A stretch of DNA of 64,000 bases. It comes from Kineosporia succinea. GTDB lineage: Bacteria; Actinomycetota; Actinomycetes; Actinomycetales; Kineosporiaceae. The stretch is from contig NZ_JAUSQZ010000001.1 of NCBI RefSeq assembly GCF_030811555.1, positions 2,265,241 through 2,329,240 on the forward strand, given 5' to 3'. The translations under genes and the position numbers were made by a program. Positions 34,051 to 43,116 of this stretch are shown here, one piece after another; position 1 is the first letter of the stretch; each line of letters starts with the position of its first letter. The notes beneath the pieces are model-generated. The model had not been told where the DNA came from. It made no database searches and saw only the letters and a list, made by a program, of their open reading frames with translations.

Positions 34051-36383
34051 CAGTCATCGCAGAGGGCCCGGGCCGTGGTCAGGATGCGCTGCTGCGTGAG
34101 CTGCAGGTACTGCGCGGCCGGACCGGGCGGGAGGGGACTGTCCTTCGCCGTCACCCGGGCCAGCCGGCCGTCGAACCCGGCCTCCAGCACGCCGGTCACC
34201 AGGGCCTCGGAAACCCCTCCGCCGGAACGGGTCTCGTCGACGATCAGCAGGTGACGGGTGATCGATGCGGCGGCGACCACGTCGTCCACCGGCAGGGGAG
34301 CCAGCCACCGCAGATCGACCACCCGGCAGCCGATGCCCTCACCTTCCAGCTCGGCCGCCGCGCGCATGGCCATGCGTAAACCGTTGCCGTAGGCCGCGAT
34401 CGTGAGGTCGTTGCCGGCACCGTGCACCACGGCCCGCCCGATCGAGGCGTGCAGCGGACCCCACTCGGCGGGCGGCGCGTAGGGCGCGAGCCAGCCGCCG
34501 TCGCCCTCGGAGACCACGTCGTTCTCGTGGTAGAGCGCCACCGGCTCGAGCATCAGGCTGACCGTGCCGTCGGCCTCGGCCGCCGCCAGGCAGGTGCGCA
34601 GCAGCGGCGGGGCCTGCGAGGGGTGCGAAGGTGCGGCGATGACCAGGCCGGGGATGTCGCGCAGCCCGCCGAGCGCGTTGTCGACGCCGATCGCCCCGCC
34701 GAAACCGTCGTGGTAACCCAGGCCGGGCACGCGCAGCACCATCGGGTTGCGGTAGGCGCCGTTGGAACTGAAGGCCAACGTGGCGATTTCGGAGCGCAGC
34801 AGCTCTTCGGCGGCGTGCAGGTCGTCGAGGCCGAGCTCGACGATCGGCAGCTGCCCGCTCACCGCCGCCCCCATCGCCAGGCCCAGGATCGAATGCGCGT
34901 GCGGGGCGGTGTCGGTGACCTGCCCCGGGCCGAGCTTCTGGAGCAGGCCCCGGGTCACGCCGTGCAGACCGCCGGCCCGGGCCACGTCGCGGCCCATCAC
35001 CACCACGCCCGGGTGCGCGATCGCGGCGTCGAGCAGGGCCCGGTTGATCGACTCGGCCAGGGTGAGCGGGCCGTCTTTCTCGGGGAGCTTGCCGCCGAAG
35101 GCCTCCTCGCGGCGGCCGCCCACGGCGTCGCGGGCCGCGGCCATCCCGACCACGGCCGGGCGGCGCTTCGACAGCGGGGCCATGACCTCGGCCGAACTCA
35201 TGGGACGGGCCCGGTGGGTGGCGTCCTCCAGCGCGGAGGCGACCCGGTCACGGAGAACCAGCAGCCGGTCGGCGACCTCGTCACCGGTCATCACACCGTG
35301 CCGGACCAGGGCTTTCATGGTGGCGACGAGCGGGTCGCGCTGCAGGTCGGCGCGGATGCGGTCGTCACGGCGGTAGCGGCGCTCGTCGTCGGCCCCGCTG
35401 TGGCCCCCGATGCGCACGCAGGTCAGGTGCAGCAATACGGGACGCCGGTGGGCGCGGGCCGTCTCGACCGCCCGGCGGGCGGTGGCGAAGAGGGTGGACG
35501 CGTCGCCCGCGGTGTCGGCGTGGAAGTAACGCAGACCCTCGCGGGTGCCCAGCATCGAGTGGATCCAGCCGGGCGGGCTGGAGGTGGAGTAGCCCAGCGA
35601 GTTGTCTTCGCAGACCAGCAGCAGGGGCAGTGGCACGCCCTGTTTCGAGGCCCAGCAGGCGGTGTTGACCGCGCCCAGCGCGGTGCCGTGACCGGCGGTG
35701 CCGTCGCCGAAGCTGGCCACCGCGACCGCGTCGGTGGGCCAGTTCAGCCGGATGGAGCGACCTTTGGAGCCCTTGGCGCGGCCGATGGTCCAGGCCAGGC
35801 CGAGAGCACGGGGGAGGTGACCGGCCGGGGTGCCCGGCGAGGGCAGCACGGCGACGTCGGGATGGGCCGGGGTGGGGCGGCGGCCGCCACCGGCGGGCTG
35901 CTCGACGTTGCCCGCCAGGCCGTGGGCGACCGCGGCGATGCCGTCGTCGAGCCCGGCCGAGGCCAGGCGGGCAAGGTAGAACGCGGTGGAACGGGTGTGC
36001 AGCAGGGCCGGGTCGTTGCTGCGCAGCGCCATCGCCACGGCGGCGTTGCCCTCGTGACCGGCACTGGCCACGGTGAACGAGCCCAGCCCGGCCGCGGCCA
36101 TCCGGCGCGCGGCCACGTCGAGCCAGCGGCTGGCGGCCTGGGCCTCGAAGAGATCGGCGAGGTCGGCGCGCAGGGCCTCGAGCGGGGCCTCGTCGTCGGT
36201 GCCGTCGACCGGGACGAGGACGTCGTCGGGGGTCTGCAGCGGAGCCGGTGCGGTCTGCTCGATGTCGGCCAGCCCGGCCAGCACCGGGCCCAGGTGGTCG
36301 ACCAGCTCCGCGCCCGGTCCGGGCTCGCCCAGGTCGGTGATCGTCCGGAGCGGCCCCTCGTCAGCGAACCGTGGGTGCTTCAC
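34050..36383 (-). CDS. Fused alpha-beta E1 component of a 2-oxoacid dehydrogenase (ThDP-dependent)
   Basis: The 777-residue protein joins both E1 subunits. The alpha part (about 80-430) has the thiamine motif 'FGDGTAGHGTALGAV...CEDNSLG' with GDG at 226-228; the beta part (about 440-777) begins 'LTLAESINRALLDAAIAHPGVVVMGRDVARAGG' and includes 'TAPHAHSILGLAMGAAV'. Such E1 enzymes decarboxylate branched-chain or aromatic 2-oxoacids and pass the acyl group to a lipoyl E2. No E2 or E3 is in the window. The start GTG 36383 overlaps the rhodanese gene by 23 nt. Confidence 0.87.
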   Translation of the reverse strand: MKHPRFADEGPLRTITDLGEPGPGAELVDHLGPVLAGLADIEQTAPAPLQTPDDVLVPVDGTDDEAPLEALRADLADLFEAQAASRWLDVAARRMAAAGLGSFTVASAGHEGNAAVAMALRSNDPALLHTRSTAFYLARLASAGLDDGIAAVAHGLAGNVEQPAGGGRRPTPAHPDVAVLPSPGTPAGHLPRALGLAWTIGRAKGSKGRSIRLNWPTDAVAVASFGDGTAGHGTALGAVNTACWASKQGVPLPLLLVCEDNSLGYSTSSPPGWIHSMLGTREGLRYFHADTAGDASTLFATARRAVETARAHRRPVLLHLTCVRIGGHSGADDERRYRRDDRIRADLQRDPLVATMKALVRHGVMTGDEVADRLLVLRDRVASALEDATHRARPMSSAEVMAPLSKRRPAVVGMAAARDAVGGRREEAFGGKLPEKDGPLTLAESINRALLDAAIAHPGVVVMGRDVARAGGLHGVTRGLLQKLGPGQVTDTAPHAHSILGLAMGAAVSGQLPIVELGLDDLHAAEELLRSEIATLAFSSNGAYRNPMVLRVPGLGYHDGFGGAIGVDNALGGLRDIPGLVIAAPSHPSQAPPLLRTCLAAAEADGTVSLMLEPVALYHENDVVSEGDGGWLAPYAPPAEWGPLHASIGRAVVHGAGNDLTIAAYGNGLRMAMRAAAELEGEGIGCRVVDLRWLAPLPVDDVVAAASITRHLLIVDETRSGGGVSEALVTGVLEAGFDGRLARVTAKDSPLPPGPAAQYLQLTQQRILTTARALCDD

Positions 36384-36690
36384 CGGTCTCGCTCACCATG
36401 TCGCGGCCGGTCGCCTGCCAGGCGCCCATGCCGCCGCTGACGTTGACGGCGTCGAAACCGTTCTGCTCGAGCCAGCCGACGGCCCGCGCGGAGCGGCCCC
36501 CGGACCGGCAGATCACGTAGAGGTCGCCCTCCGGGAGGTCGCCGGTGCGGGCGGGAAGCTCGGCGAGGGGGATGTGGAGCGCGCCGGCGATGTGCCCGGC
36601 CTCCCACTCGTCGATCTCGCGCACGTCGAGGATCGAGGCCTCGGCGGGCACCTGCGTGGGATCCACCGAGGGAACCTGCGGCGGGAACAT
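36361..36690 (-). CDS. Rhodanese-domain protein
   Basis: ATG 36690 with GGAGGT just before it gives a single-domain rhodanese of 109 residues. The catalytic Cys61 lies in 'YVICRSGGRSARA', with 'ILDVREIDEWEAGHIAGALHIPLAEL' at the front. It moves sulfane sulfur or acts on arsenate or phosphate-like substrates. It is the first gene of the rhodanese, E1, NYN operon; the biological link is unclear. Confidence 0.92.
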   Translation of the reverse strand: MFPPQVPSVDPTQVPAEASILDVREIDEWEAGHIAGALHIPLAELPARTGDLPEGDLYVICRSGGRSARAVGWLEQNGFDAVNVSGGMGAWQATGRDMVSETGEAPTVR

Positions 36691-36979
36691 CAGTACCTCC
36701 TGGGGGCTGTCGGGTTCGTTCATCCTCTCAGGCCGGTAGCGGTATCCGGCACGTCGAGGGTGGCCTGTCGGCGGAGTGTCGGAGCGGCCCCTGGGGTGAT
36801 CGGCGGACACCCCGGGTCGAACGACGGGACGCACCAGGGCAGAACGGCGCCGCGCGTCGGGCAGAACGGCGGAGACAACCGGGCAAAACCCGACACGGAA
36901 CCGTGCCGCCACCGCACGCGTCCAAGACCCGTACGCAGACAAGCCGAGACCGAGGCCTCACGCACGAAAGGATGCGACC

Positions 36980-37465
36980 GTGGACCTTCACCGATTCGCC
37001 CACCGGGCCCAGCCTGAACGCTTCCGGCGCCCGGCCCCGACGCGACGCGCCCTGCCGGCCGCCGCCCTGCTGACGGTCGCGCTCGCCGGTCTGAGCGGGT
37101 GCGGCTCCGACTCCCCGGAGGACACCGTGACCCCCCAGGACGCACCGAGCCCGAGCACCGACCTCACCGTCACCGTCGTCGACGGCGAGAAAACCACCTG
37201 GACCCTCACCTGCGACCCGGTGGGCGGCACCCACCCCGACGCCGCAGCCGCCTGCGCCGCCCTGGAGAAGAACGGCGAGCAGTCGCTGCCCCCGGTCGCG
37301 GCCGACCAGATGTGCACCCAGATCTTCGGCGGCGAGCAGACCGCCACGATCACCGGCACCTGGAAGGGCGAGAAGGTCGACGCCTCGTTCAGCCGCACCG
37401 ATGGCTGCCAGATCTCCCGCTGGGAAGCACTGGCCCCACTGCTCCCGAGAACTTCCGGCGCTTAG
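36980..37465 (+). CDS. SSI-family (subtilisin inhibitor-like) lipoprotein
   Basis: The 161-residue product (GTG 36980) has a signal peptide with lipobox LSGC (Cys41), so it should be anchored by lipid to the outer face of the membrane. The mature part matches the Streptomyces subtilisin inhibitor family (I16): 'TLTCDPVGGTHPDAAAACAALEKNG', 'DQMCTQIFGGEQTATITGTWKGEKVDASFSRTDGC', with the two conserved disulfides. The usual reactive-site region around the third Cys is divergent ('PPVAADQMCTQI'), so inhibitory activity is uncertain. Secreted SSI proteins are normally free; a lipoprotein form is less common. It stands 144 bp before an S55 peptidase gene. Confidence 0.82.
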   Translation: MDLHRFAHRAQPERFRRPAPTRRALPAAALLTVALAGLSGCGSDSPEDTVTPQDAPSPSTDLTVTVVDGEKTTWTLTCDPVGGTHPDAAAACAALEKNGEQSLPPVAADQMCTQIFGGEQTATITGTWKGEKVDASFSRTDGCQISRWEALAPLLPRTSGA

Positions 37466-37492
37466 GCCCCATTCGTACCTGAAAAGCCTCAC

Positions 37493-37548
37493 CAGTAGCC
37501 GATATCGAGCGTGAACGGCCTGAAAGAGGTGTTTTCACGCCGCTACTG
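37493..37548. promoter_or_regulatory. Nested dyads between the SSI-like and S55 peptidase genes
   Basis: CAGTAGC (37493-37499) pairs with GCTACTG (37542-37548), and within it GCGTGAA (37509-37515) pairs with TTCACGC (37534-37540). The whole could fold as an interrupted hairpin that ends the SSI transcript or controls read-through into the peptidase gene. Confidence 0.45.
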
Positions 37549-37609
37549 AGGGCATATGGTTGCTCACACCGAGTGGGGGCCGTCCTTGCTCCGGATCAGT
37601 GGGGGCACC

Positions 37610-39340
37610 ATGTCCAAGTCCCGGGCGGCGAGCGGGCTCGCCGTGGCCGCAGCAGTTTCCGGCCTGCTCGTCGCACTGCCCGCGGCATCGTCGTCGGCCG
37701 CGGCCACCGACTGCCCGACGGCGTTCCCCACCGCCGACGCGGTCGACGGGGTGAGCGGCACCGGCTACACCGTCGAGCGGGGCACCACCCCCGACAGCTT
37801 CACCGCCACGGTGCTGGGCCGGGTGAACGACGGCATCGCCCCGGGCATCGACATGATCATGGCCGAGGTCGACTCACCGGCGCTGCAGCGGGCGGGTGGG
37901 GTCTGGGCGGGCATGTCCGGCTCCCCGGTCTACGCCGCCGACGGCCGGCTGATCGGCTCGATCTCCTACGGCCTGGCCGCGTCGACGAAGATCGCCGGCA
38001 TCACCCCGGCCGCCGACCTGCTGTCGCTGCGCACCGTCTCCGGCGCCTCCCGCATCCGGGTCTCCGACGCCCGGGCCGCCCGCCTGGCGAGAACCGGCGA
38101 GGTGTCGAAAGCCCTGGCCGCCAAGGGTTTCGAACGGCTCCCGGTGCCGGTCAGCGCCTCCGGCCTGGCCACGCGCAACACCGGCCGGTTCCTGAAGAGC
38201 ATCGCCGCCGGCAGCGGCACCGCCGTCCGCTCGGGTGGAGCCCGCATCGCTCCCCGGGCCACCGCGTCCGCCAGTGAGATCTTCGCCGGGTCCAACTACG
38301 CGGCGGCCCTGTCGTACGGCGACGTCTCACTCACCGGCCTGGGCACCACCACCTACGTCTGCGACGGCACCGCGGTGGCGTTCGGCCACCCGTTCCTGGG
38401 CACCGGCAAGGTCGAGTTCAGCGTGCACCCGGCCACCGCCGTGCTGGTGCAGCCCGACGCCACGAACGGGCCGTTCAAGGTCGGCAACGCGGGCGGTGTG
38501 GTCGGCACGGTCACCCGCGACAGCACGCTCGGCCTGCGCAGCACCCTGGGCGAGACCCCGCCGCACGAATACCCGATCACCACCTCGTTCAAGAACGCCG
38601 GGGGTGCGACCGTCACCGGCACCACGGTCGGCGTCTACCAGCCCTACGCCGCCGACATCGCGGCGCTGCACCTGCAGAGCGCGGTCTCGAAGGCCCTCGG
38701 CAGCCAGGGCGGCGGCTCCACCGCCGTCACGATCACCGTCAAGGGCACCCGGGCCGGCGGCAAGCCCTTCACCCTGACCCGCAGCGACCACTTCGCCGAC
38801 GCGTCCGACATCGGTTACACCACCGCCGACAGCCTCTACTTCCTGCTGCTGCCGCTGGTGAGCCAGAGCTTCGAAGACGTGAACATCACCGGCATCTCGG
38901 TCACCGGCACGGTCTCGAGCGACGTGAAGCAGTACCGGGTCAGCAAGGTCGAGGTGAAGAAGCAGGGCAAGTGGGTGGCCCTGCGGGGCGAGCAGCGCGT
39001 CAGCGCCGGCGGGGTGGTGCCGCTGCGGGCCACGCTCACGGCCTACCGCAGCAGCAAGACCGTCACCGTGCCGGTCACCGTGGCCGTGCCGAAGAAGACG
39101 AGCGGCTACGTCGGCACGCTCACCCTGTCCGACGGCCTGTCCAACAGCACTGCCGAGAGCGAACCAACCTCTCTCGACAGTCTTTTCAAGCAGCTGCGGG
39201 CCACTCCCCAGAACGACTCGGTGGTCAGCCGCATCGACCTCGACACCCCCACCGGCGGCTCGGTCAGCAGCACCCGGGCCACGCGCCTGCCCGGCAGCGT
39301 GACCACCTACACGCAGCTGGTGTCGCTGGCCGTCAAGTAG
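37610..39340 (+). CDS. Secreted SpoIVB-type (S55) peptidase-domain protein
   Basis: ATG 37610 (after GTGGGGG) gives 576 residues. A signal peptide covers about 1-33. The S55 domain follows: 'GGVWAGMSGSPVYAADGRLIGSISYGL' (GMSGSP at 101-106 holds the nucleophile) and 'VAFGHPFLGTGKVEFSV', both hallmarks of SpoIVB. The PDZ domain of Bacillus SpoIVB is missing. A long C-terminal beta-rich region ('VSKVEVKKQGKWVALRGEQRVSAGGVVPLRATL') may bind partners. In actinobacteria such proteins are secreted and their targets unknown. A strong terminator ends the gene. Confidence 0.85.
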   Translation: MSKSRAASGLAVAAAVSGLLVALPAASSSAAATDCPTAFPTADAVDGVSGTGYTVERGTTPDSFTATVLGRVNDGIAPGIDMIMAEVDSPALQRAGGVWAGMSGSPVYAADGRLIGSISYGLAASTKIAGITPAADLLSLRTVSGASRIRVSDARAARLARTGEVSKALAAKGFERLPVPVSASGLATRNTGRFLKSIAAGSGTAVRSGGARIAPRATASASEIFAGSNYAAALSYGDVSLTGLGTTTYVCDGTAVAFGHPFLGTGKVEFSVHPATAVLVQPDATNGPFKVGNAGGVVGTVTRDSTLGLRSTLGETPPHEYPITTSFKNAGGATVTGTTVGVYQPYAADIAALHLQSAVSKALGSQGGGSTAVTITVKGTRAGGKPFTLTRSDHFADASDIGYTTADSLYFLLLPLVSQSFEDVNITGISVTGTVSSDVKQYRVSKVEVKKQGKWVALRGEQRVSAGGVVPLRATLTAYRSSKTVTVPVTVAVPKKTSGYVGTLTLSDGLSNSTAESEPTSLDSLFKQLRATPQNDSVVSRIDLDTPTGGSVSSTRATRLPGSVTTYTQLVSLAVK

Positions 39341-39354
39341 CACCCACCTCGAGA

Positions 39355-39386
39355 GGGCCCCGTCCCGGTCGGGACGGGGCCCTTTT
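39355..39386 (+). terminator. Classical intrinsic terminator
   Basis: GGGCCCCGTCCC (39355-39366), loop GGTC, then GGGACGGGGCCC (39371-39382), followed by TTTT. A perfect 12-bp stem with a U-tract, placed 14 bp after the S55 gene stop. Confidence 0.93.
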
Positions 39387-39418
39387 CGTCAACCTGGCCG
39401 GTTTCGGCCGGTGGCCGA

Positions 39419-40306
39419 TCACTTCAGCAGTCGGGACATCCGCCGGTCGGCGAGGATCTTGCCGCCGGTCTGGCAGGTGGCGCAGTACTGCAGCGACGAG
39501 TCGGCGAACGACACCTCGCGCACCACGTCACCGCAGACGGGGCACTTCTCGCCGGTGCGGGCGTGCACGGCGAGCCCCTGGCGCTTGGCGTCTTTCAGCT
39601 CCTTGGCGGGCTTGCCCGCGGCCGCCGCGATGGCCGAGCGCAGCGTGCCCTGCAGGGCCTCGTACAGGGTGGCGACCTGCTCGTCGGTGAGTTTGGAGGC
39701 GATCGCGAACGGCGACGTGCGGGCTGCGTGCAGCACCTCGTCGCTGTACGCGTTACCCACGCCGGCAATCGTGCCCTGGTCGCGCAGCAGGCCCTTGATC
39801 TGCTGGTTCTTGCCCCCGACGATGCCCTTGAAGGTGTCGAGGGTGAAGTCCGCGGACAGCGGATCGGGCCCCAGCGTCTTGATGCCGGGCACCTCACCGG
39901 GTTCGCGCACCACGTAGATCGCCAGGCGTTTCTTGGTGCCCGCCTCGGTCAGGTCGAAGCTCGGGGTGGAGTCGTCGTCGGGTGTGTCGAGGTTCGGCGA
40001 GAAGCGCATGCGCAGGGCGAGCGGGCTCTTGCCGGGCTTGAGGGTGGTCTTGGGGGCGGTGTCGTTCCAGCGCAGCCAGCCGCCCCGGGCCAGGTGGAAG
40101 ATCAGGTGCAGACCGTCGGCGTCCACGTCCAGGAACTTGCCGTGCCGATCGACCTTCGTGACCGTCAGCCCCTGCAGCGCCGAGGGTTGCGGGTCGTAGG
40201 TCTTCAGGGCGCTGATCGCGCCGATCTCGACGCCGTCGACGGCGCGGCCCACCAGGCGCTCTCGCAGGAATCCGGCGAGGGCCTCGACTTCCGGCAGCTC
40301 AGGCAC
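39419..40306 (-). CDS. Fpg/Nei-family DNA glycosylase
   Basis: The 295-residue protein begins MPELPEVEALAGFL, with the catalytic N-terminal Pro2 and Glu3 (after Met removal), and ends in a zinc finger ('CPVCGDVVREVSFADSSLQYCATCQTGG'). The helix-two-turn-helix 'QGTIAGVGNAYSDEVLHAA' is present. It removes oxidised bases and nicks the strand. Features such as KTYDP and the R-rich end fit the actinobacterial Fpg/Nei branch; whether it prefers 8-oxoguanine or pyrimidine lesions is not clear. Confidence 0.93.
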   Translation of the reverse strand: MPELPEVEALAGFLRERLVGRAVDGVEIGAISALKTYDPQPSALQGLTVTKVDRHGKFLDVDADGLHLIFHLARGGWLRWNDTAPKTTLKPGKSPLALRMRFSPNLDTPDDDSTPSFDLTEAGTKKRLAIYVVREPGEVPGIKTLGPDPLSADFTLDTFKGIVGGKNQQIKGLLRDQGTIAGVGNAYSDEVLHAARTSPFAIASKLTDEQVATLYEALQGTLRSAIAAAAGKPAKELKDAKRQGLAVHARTGEKCPVCGDVVREVSFADSSLQYCATCQTGGKILADRRMSRLLK

Positions 40307-40473
40307 GCGTTCCAGTCTGCCTCGGGTCGGGCCGCGCGGCCACAGTTTCGTGAAGGTGCCGATGGCGGACGTGGTGGTGCCTCAACCTTTCGGGTTCGCC
40401 TCGGTGTTCTCACCGGTGGGGACGCCTCCCGGCCGAAGGTCGGGGGTGGGCGGGCTCTGTCCGCGCGCTCAAC

Positions 40474-40510
40474 ATGAGAGCCCTCTCATCCGGCTCTCAT
40501 GTCCTCTCAT
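40474..40510. promoter_or_regulatory. Helically phased CTCTCAT repeats upstream of the two-component operon
   Basis: CTCTCAT occurs at 40483-40489, 40494-40500 and 40504-40510, spaced 11 and 10 bp, and its inverse ATGAGAG at 40474-40480. Direct repeats at about one helical turn are how OmpR/PhoB regulators bind. The site ends 23 bp before the first gene of the operon that encodes such a regulator, so autoregulation is likely. Confidence 0.7.
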
Positions 40511-40533
40511 TCTTCTCCCATCACGCTGGCAGC

Positions 40534-40917
40534 ATGGGACGACGTCATCTGCTGATCACCGCCGTGCTGCTGGGCGCCGCCGGGCTGGCCGTGCCCGTGG
40601 TCGCGGCCGCTTCCACGAGCGCCGCGGGTCCGGGTGAGCAGCTGGGTCCCGCCGTGGTGGCGAGCCTCGACGCCGAGGCGCCGGGCGTCGTCCCCACCCC
40701 GAAGGACGTCACCGCGTCCAGCACCCCGGTGGCCACGCCCGACGCGGAGAAGGACGAGGCCGACGACGGTGACGACCGGGCCGACCGGGTCGCCGTCCCC
40801 GCCCCGCAGAACGCGGGCGACGATGACGACGAGAACGAGCCCGACGAAGACGAGCCGGACGAGGACGAGCCCGACGAGGACGGTGACGACGACTCCGACG
40901 ACAGCGATGATGACTGA
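40534..40917 (+). CDS. Secreted acidic protein preceding a sensor kinase
   Basis: ATG 40534 gives 127 residues: a signal peptide ('RRHLLITAVLLGAAGLAVPVVAAASTSA'), a short linker, and an Asp/Glu tail made of DEDEP units ('DDDDENEPDEDEPDEDEP') ending in DDSDDSDDD. It has no fold I can name. Acidic tails of this sort bind Ca2+ or other cations. The kinase gene begins 2 nt after its stop, so it may modulate or report to that sensor. Confidence 0.75.
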   Translation: MGRRHLLITAVLLGAAGLAVPVVAAASTSAAGPGEQLGPAVVASLDAEAPGVVPTPKDVTASSTPVATPDAEKDEADDGDDRADRVAVPAPQNAGDDDDENEPDEDEPDEDEPDEDGDDDSDDSDDD

Positions 40918-40919
40918 CG

Positions 40920-42449
40920 ATGACCGTCCCGACCTCGCCACTGCCGTCCGGCGTCCGAGCGCGTCCGGCGCGCCGGACGTTCCGACGTCCCACCATCGGC
41001 GTGCGCACCCGCATCCTCGCCACCGTGCTCGTGCTCACCGCACTGGGCATGCTGGGGGCCGGCACGAGCATCGTCATCATGCAGCGCAACGCCCTCGACG
41101 ACCGGGTGAACTCGGCCCTGTCCACCGAGGTCCAGGAGTTCCGCGACATCGCCCAGCCCGCCTCCGGCACGCCCACCGACCCGAGCACCGGCAAGGCGTT
41201 CACGTCGGTGGCGTCCCTGCTGCGCTCGGCCATCCAGAAACAGGCCCCCGACCGCGACGAGACGTTCCTGACCATGGTGGACGGGCGTCCTCAGTTCGTC
41301 CCCAGCAGTGAGCGGTTCGTGAACCTCGAGGAGGAGCCCGCGCTCGTGGCCGCCGTGGCGGCCCTCCGGTCCGACGCCCCGGTCGAGCTACGCGAGATCG
41401 AGACCCGCGCCGGGCGCATCCGCTACGCCGCCGTGCCGGTCTCGGTCGAGGGCAGCAACACCGTCGGCATCTACGTGGTGGCCCAGAGCCTCGAGCGCAA
41501 CCACCAGGAGATCACCCAGATCGCGCAGCGCTTCGCCGTGGTGTCCCTGGCCTCGCTGGTGGTCGTCGGACTGGTCGGCTGGGTGGTCGCGGGCCGGCTG
41601 CTGCGTCCCCTGCGCCAGCTGCGCACCACCGCCGACCGCATCTCGCACACCGACCTCACCGAGCGCCTCGAGGTCACCGGCAAAGACGACGTCAGCGAGA
41701 TCGCGGCCACGTTCAACCACATGCTCGACCGGCTGGAGCACGCGTTCCGCGCCCAGCAGGAGTTCCTGGACGACGCCGGCCACGAGCTGAAGACCCCGAT
41801 CACCATCATTCGCGGGCACCTGGAACTGATGGCCGCACACGACCCGGCCGACGTCGAGGAGACCCGCGCCCTGGTGCTGGACGAGCTCGACCGGATGGCC
41901 CGCCTGGTGCAGGACCTGATCCTGCTGGCCCAGTCGAGGCGTCCCGACTTCGTGCGCCGCGAGCCGGTGGCCGTCGACGAACTGATGACGGACGCACTCG
42001 ACAAGGCGGTCGGCCTGGCCGTGCGGGACTGGCGGCTCGACGAGCAGACCAGTGCCTGGATCGACGCCGATCCTCAGCGCATCACGCAGGGCCTGCTCCA
42101 GCTCGCACACAACGCGGTCAAGTACACGACCGAGGACCAGGTCATCGCCTTCGGGAGCCGGTCGACGGGGGACGTGGTGGACCTGTGGGTGCGTGACACC
42201 GGTTCGGGGGTGTCCGAGGAGGACGCGCAGCGCATCTTCGAGCGGTTCGGTCGAGGGGGCGACTCCCGCCGGATCGAGGGATCCGGGCTGGGCCTGGCCA
42301 TCGTCGGCGCGATCGCCGCCGCTCACGAGGGCAGCGTCGCCCTCACCTCACCGCCCGGGCAACCGGGTGCCGTCTTCACCCTGACTCTCCCCCGGACGCC
42401 CGTTCCCGCGTCCGCGACAACGATCCCCATCGCACAGGAGGTGCCGTGA
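40920..42449 (+). CDS. Membrane sensor histidine kinase
   Basis: The 509-residue kinase has membrane helices at about 30-52 and 203-225 flanking an outside domain of about 150 residues, then HAMP (about 226-275), a HisKA domain with His288 in 'DDAGHELKTPIT', and HATPase with Asn398 in 'AHNAVKYT', 'DTGSGV' and 'GSGLGLAIVGAIAAAHEG'. The outside domain has no family I recognise. The next gene's GTG overlaps its stop, so kinase and regulator are made together. Confidence 0.93.
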   Translation: MTVPTSPLPSGVRARPARRTFRRPTIGVRTRILATVLVLTALGMLGAGTSIVIMQRNALDDRVNSALSTEVQEFRDIAQPASGTPTDPSTGKAFTSVASLLRSAIQKQAPDRDETFLTMVDGRPQFVPSSERFVNLEEEPALVAAVAALRSDAPVELREIETRAGRIRYAAVPVSVEGSNTVGIYVVAQSLERNHQEITQIAQRFAVVSLASLVVVGLVGWVVAGRLLRPLRQLRTTADRISHTDLTERLEVTGKDDVSEIAATFNHMLDRLEHAFRAQQEFLDDAGHELKTPITIIRGHLELMAAHDPADVEETRALVLDELDRMARLVQDLILLAQSRRPDFVRREPVAVDELMTDALDKAVGLAVRDWRLDEQTSAWIDADPQRITQGLLQLAHNAVKYTTEDQVIAFGSRSTGDVVDLWVRDTGSGVSEEDAQRIFERFGRGGDSRRIEGSGLGLAIVGAIAAAHEGSVALTSPPGQPGAVFTLTLPRTPVPASATTIPIAQEVP

Positions 42450-43114
42450 ACCGGATCCTGGTGGCCGAGGACGAGGACCGCATCGCCTCGTTCGTCTCGA
42501 AGGGCCTGCGCGCCGCCGGTTTCACCCCGACGGTGGTCGCGGACGGCGTCAGCGCCCTGGACTACGCCTGCACCGGCGAGTTCGACCTGCTGGTGCTCGA
42601 CATCGGGCTGCCCGGCCTGGACGGGTTCGAGGTGCTGAAGCGCCTGCGGGCCGAACGCAGCACGATGCCGGTGATCATCCTGACCGCCCGGCAGTCGATC
42701 ACCGACACGGTGGCGGGACTGGAGGGAGGGGCCGACGACTACATGTCCAAGCCCTTCCGTTTCGAGGAGCTGCTCGCCCGCATCCGGCTGCGGCTGCGCG
42801 AGGACCCGCGCGAACCGGAGCTCACGGTGCTGACCCACGGCGGTCTCGCCCTCGATCTGCGCAGCCGCCGGGCCGCCGTCGAGGGTAGGACAGTTGAATT
42901 GTCCGCACGGGAGTTCGCGCTCGCGGAGACGTTCATCCGACATCCTGGACAGGTGCTGAGCCGCGAGCAGTTGCTCAGCCACGTGTGGGGTTACGATTTC
43001 GACCCGGGCTCCAACGTGGTCGACGTCTATGTCCGTTACCTGCGCAAAAAGCTTGGTGCGCAATGGTTCGAGACCGTTCGAGGGATGGGTTACCGACTCG
43101 TCGAGGTGGTTTGA
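42446..43114 (+). CDS. OmpR-family response regulator
   Basis: A 222-residue regulator. The receiver has Glu9-Asp10, phospho-acceptor Asp52 in 'LLVLDIGLPGLDG', Thr80 and Lys102 in 'YMSKPF'. The winged helix follows ('ELSAREFALAETFIRHPGQVLSREQLLSHVWGYDFDPGSNVVDVYVRYLRKKL'). It should bind direct repeats such as those at 40483-40510. GTG 42446 overlaps the kinase stop. Confidence 0.95.
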   Translation: MNRILVAEDEDRIASFVSKGLRAAGFTPTVVADGVSALDYACTGEFDLLVLDIGLPGLDGFEVLKRLRAERSTMPVIILTARQSITDTVAGLEGGADDYMSKPFRFEELLARIRLRLREDPREPELTVLTHGGLALDLRSRRAAVEGRTVELSAREFALAETFIRHPGQVLSREQLLSHVWGYDFDPGSNVVDVYVRYLRKKLGAQWFETVRGMGYRLVEVV

Positions 43115-43116
43115 CG

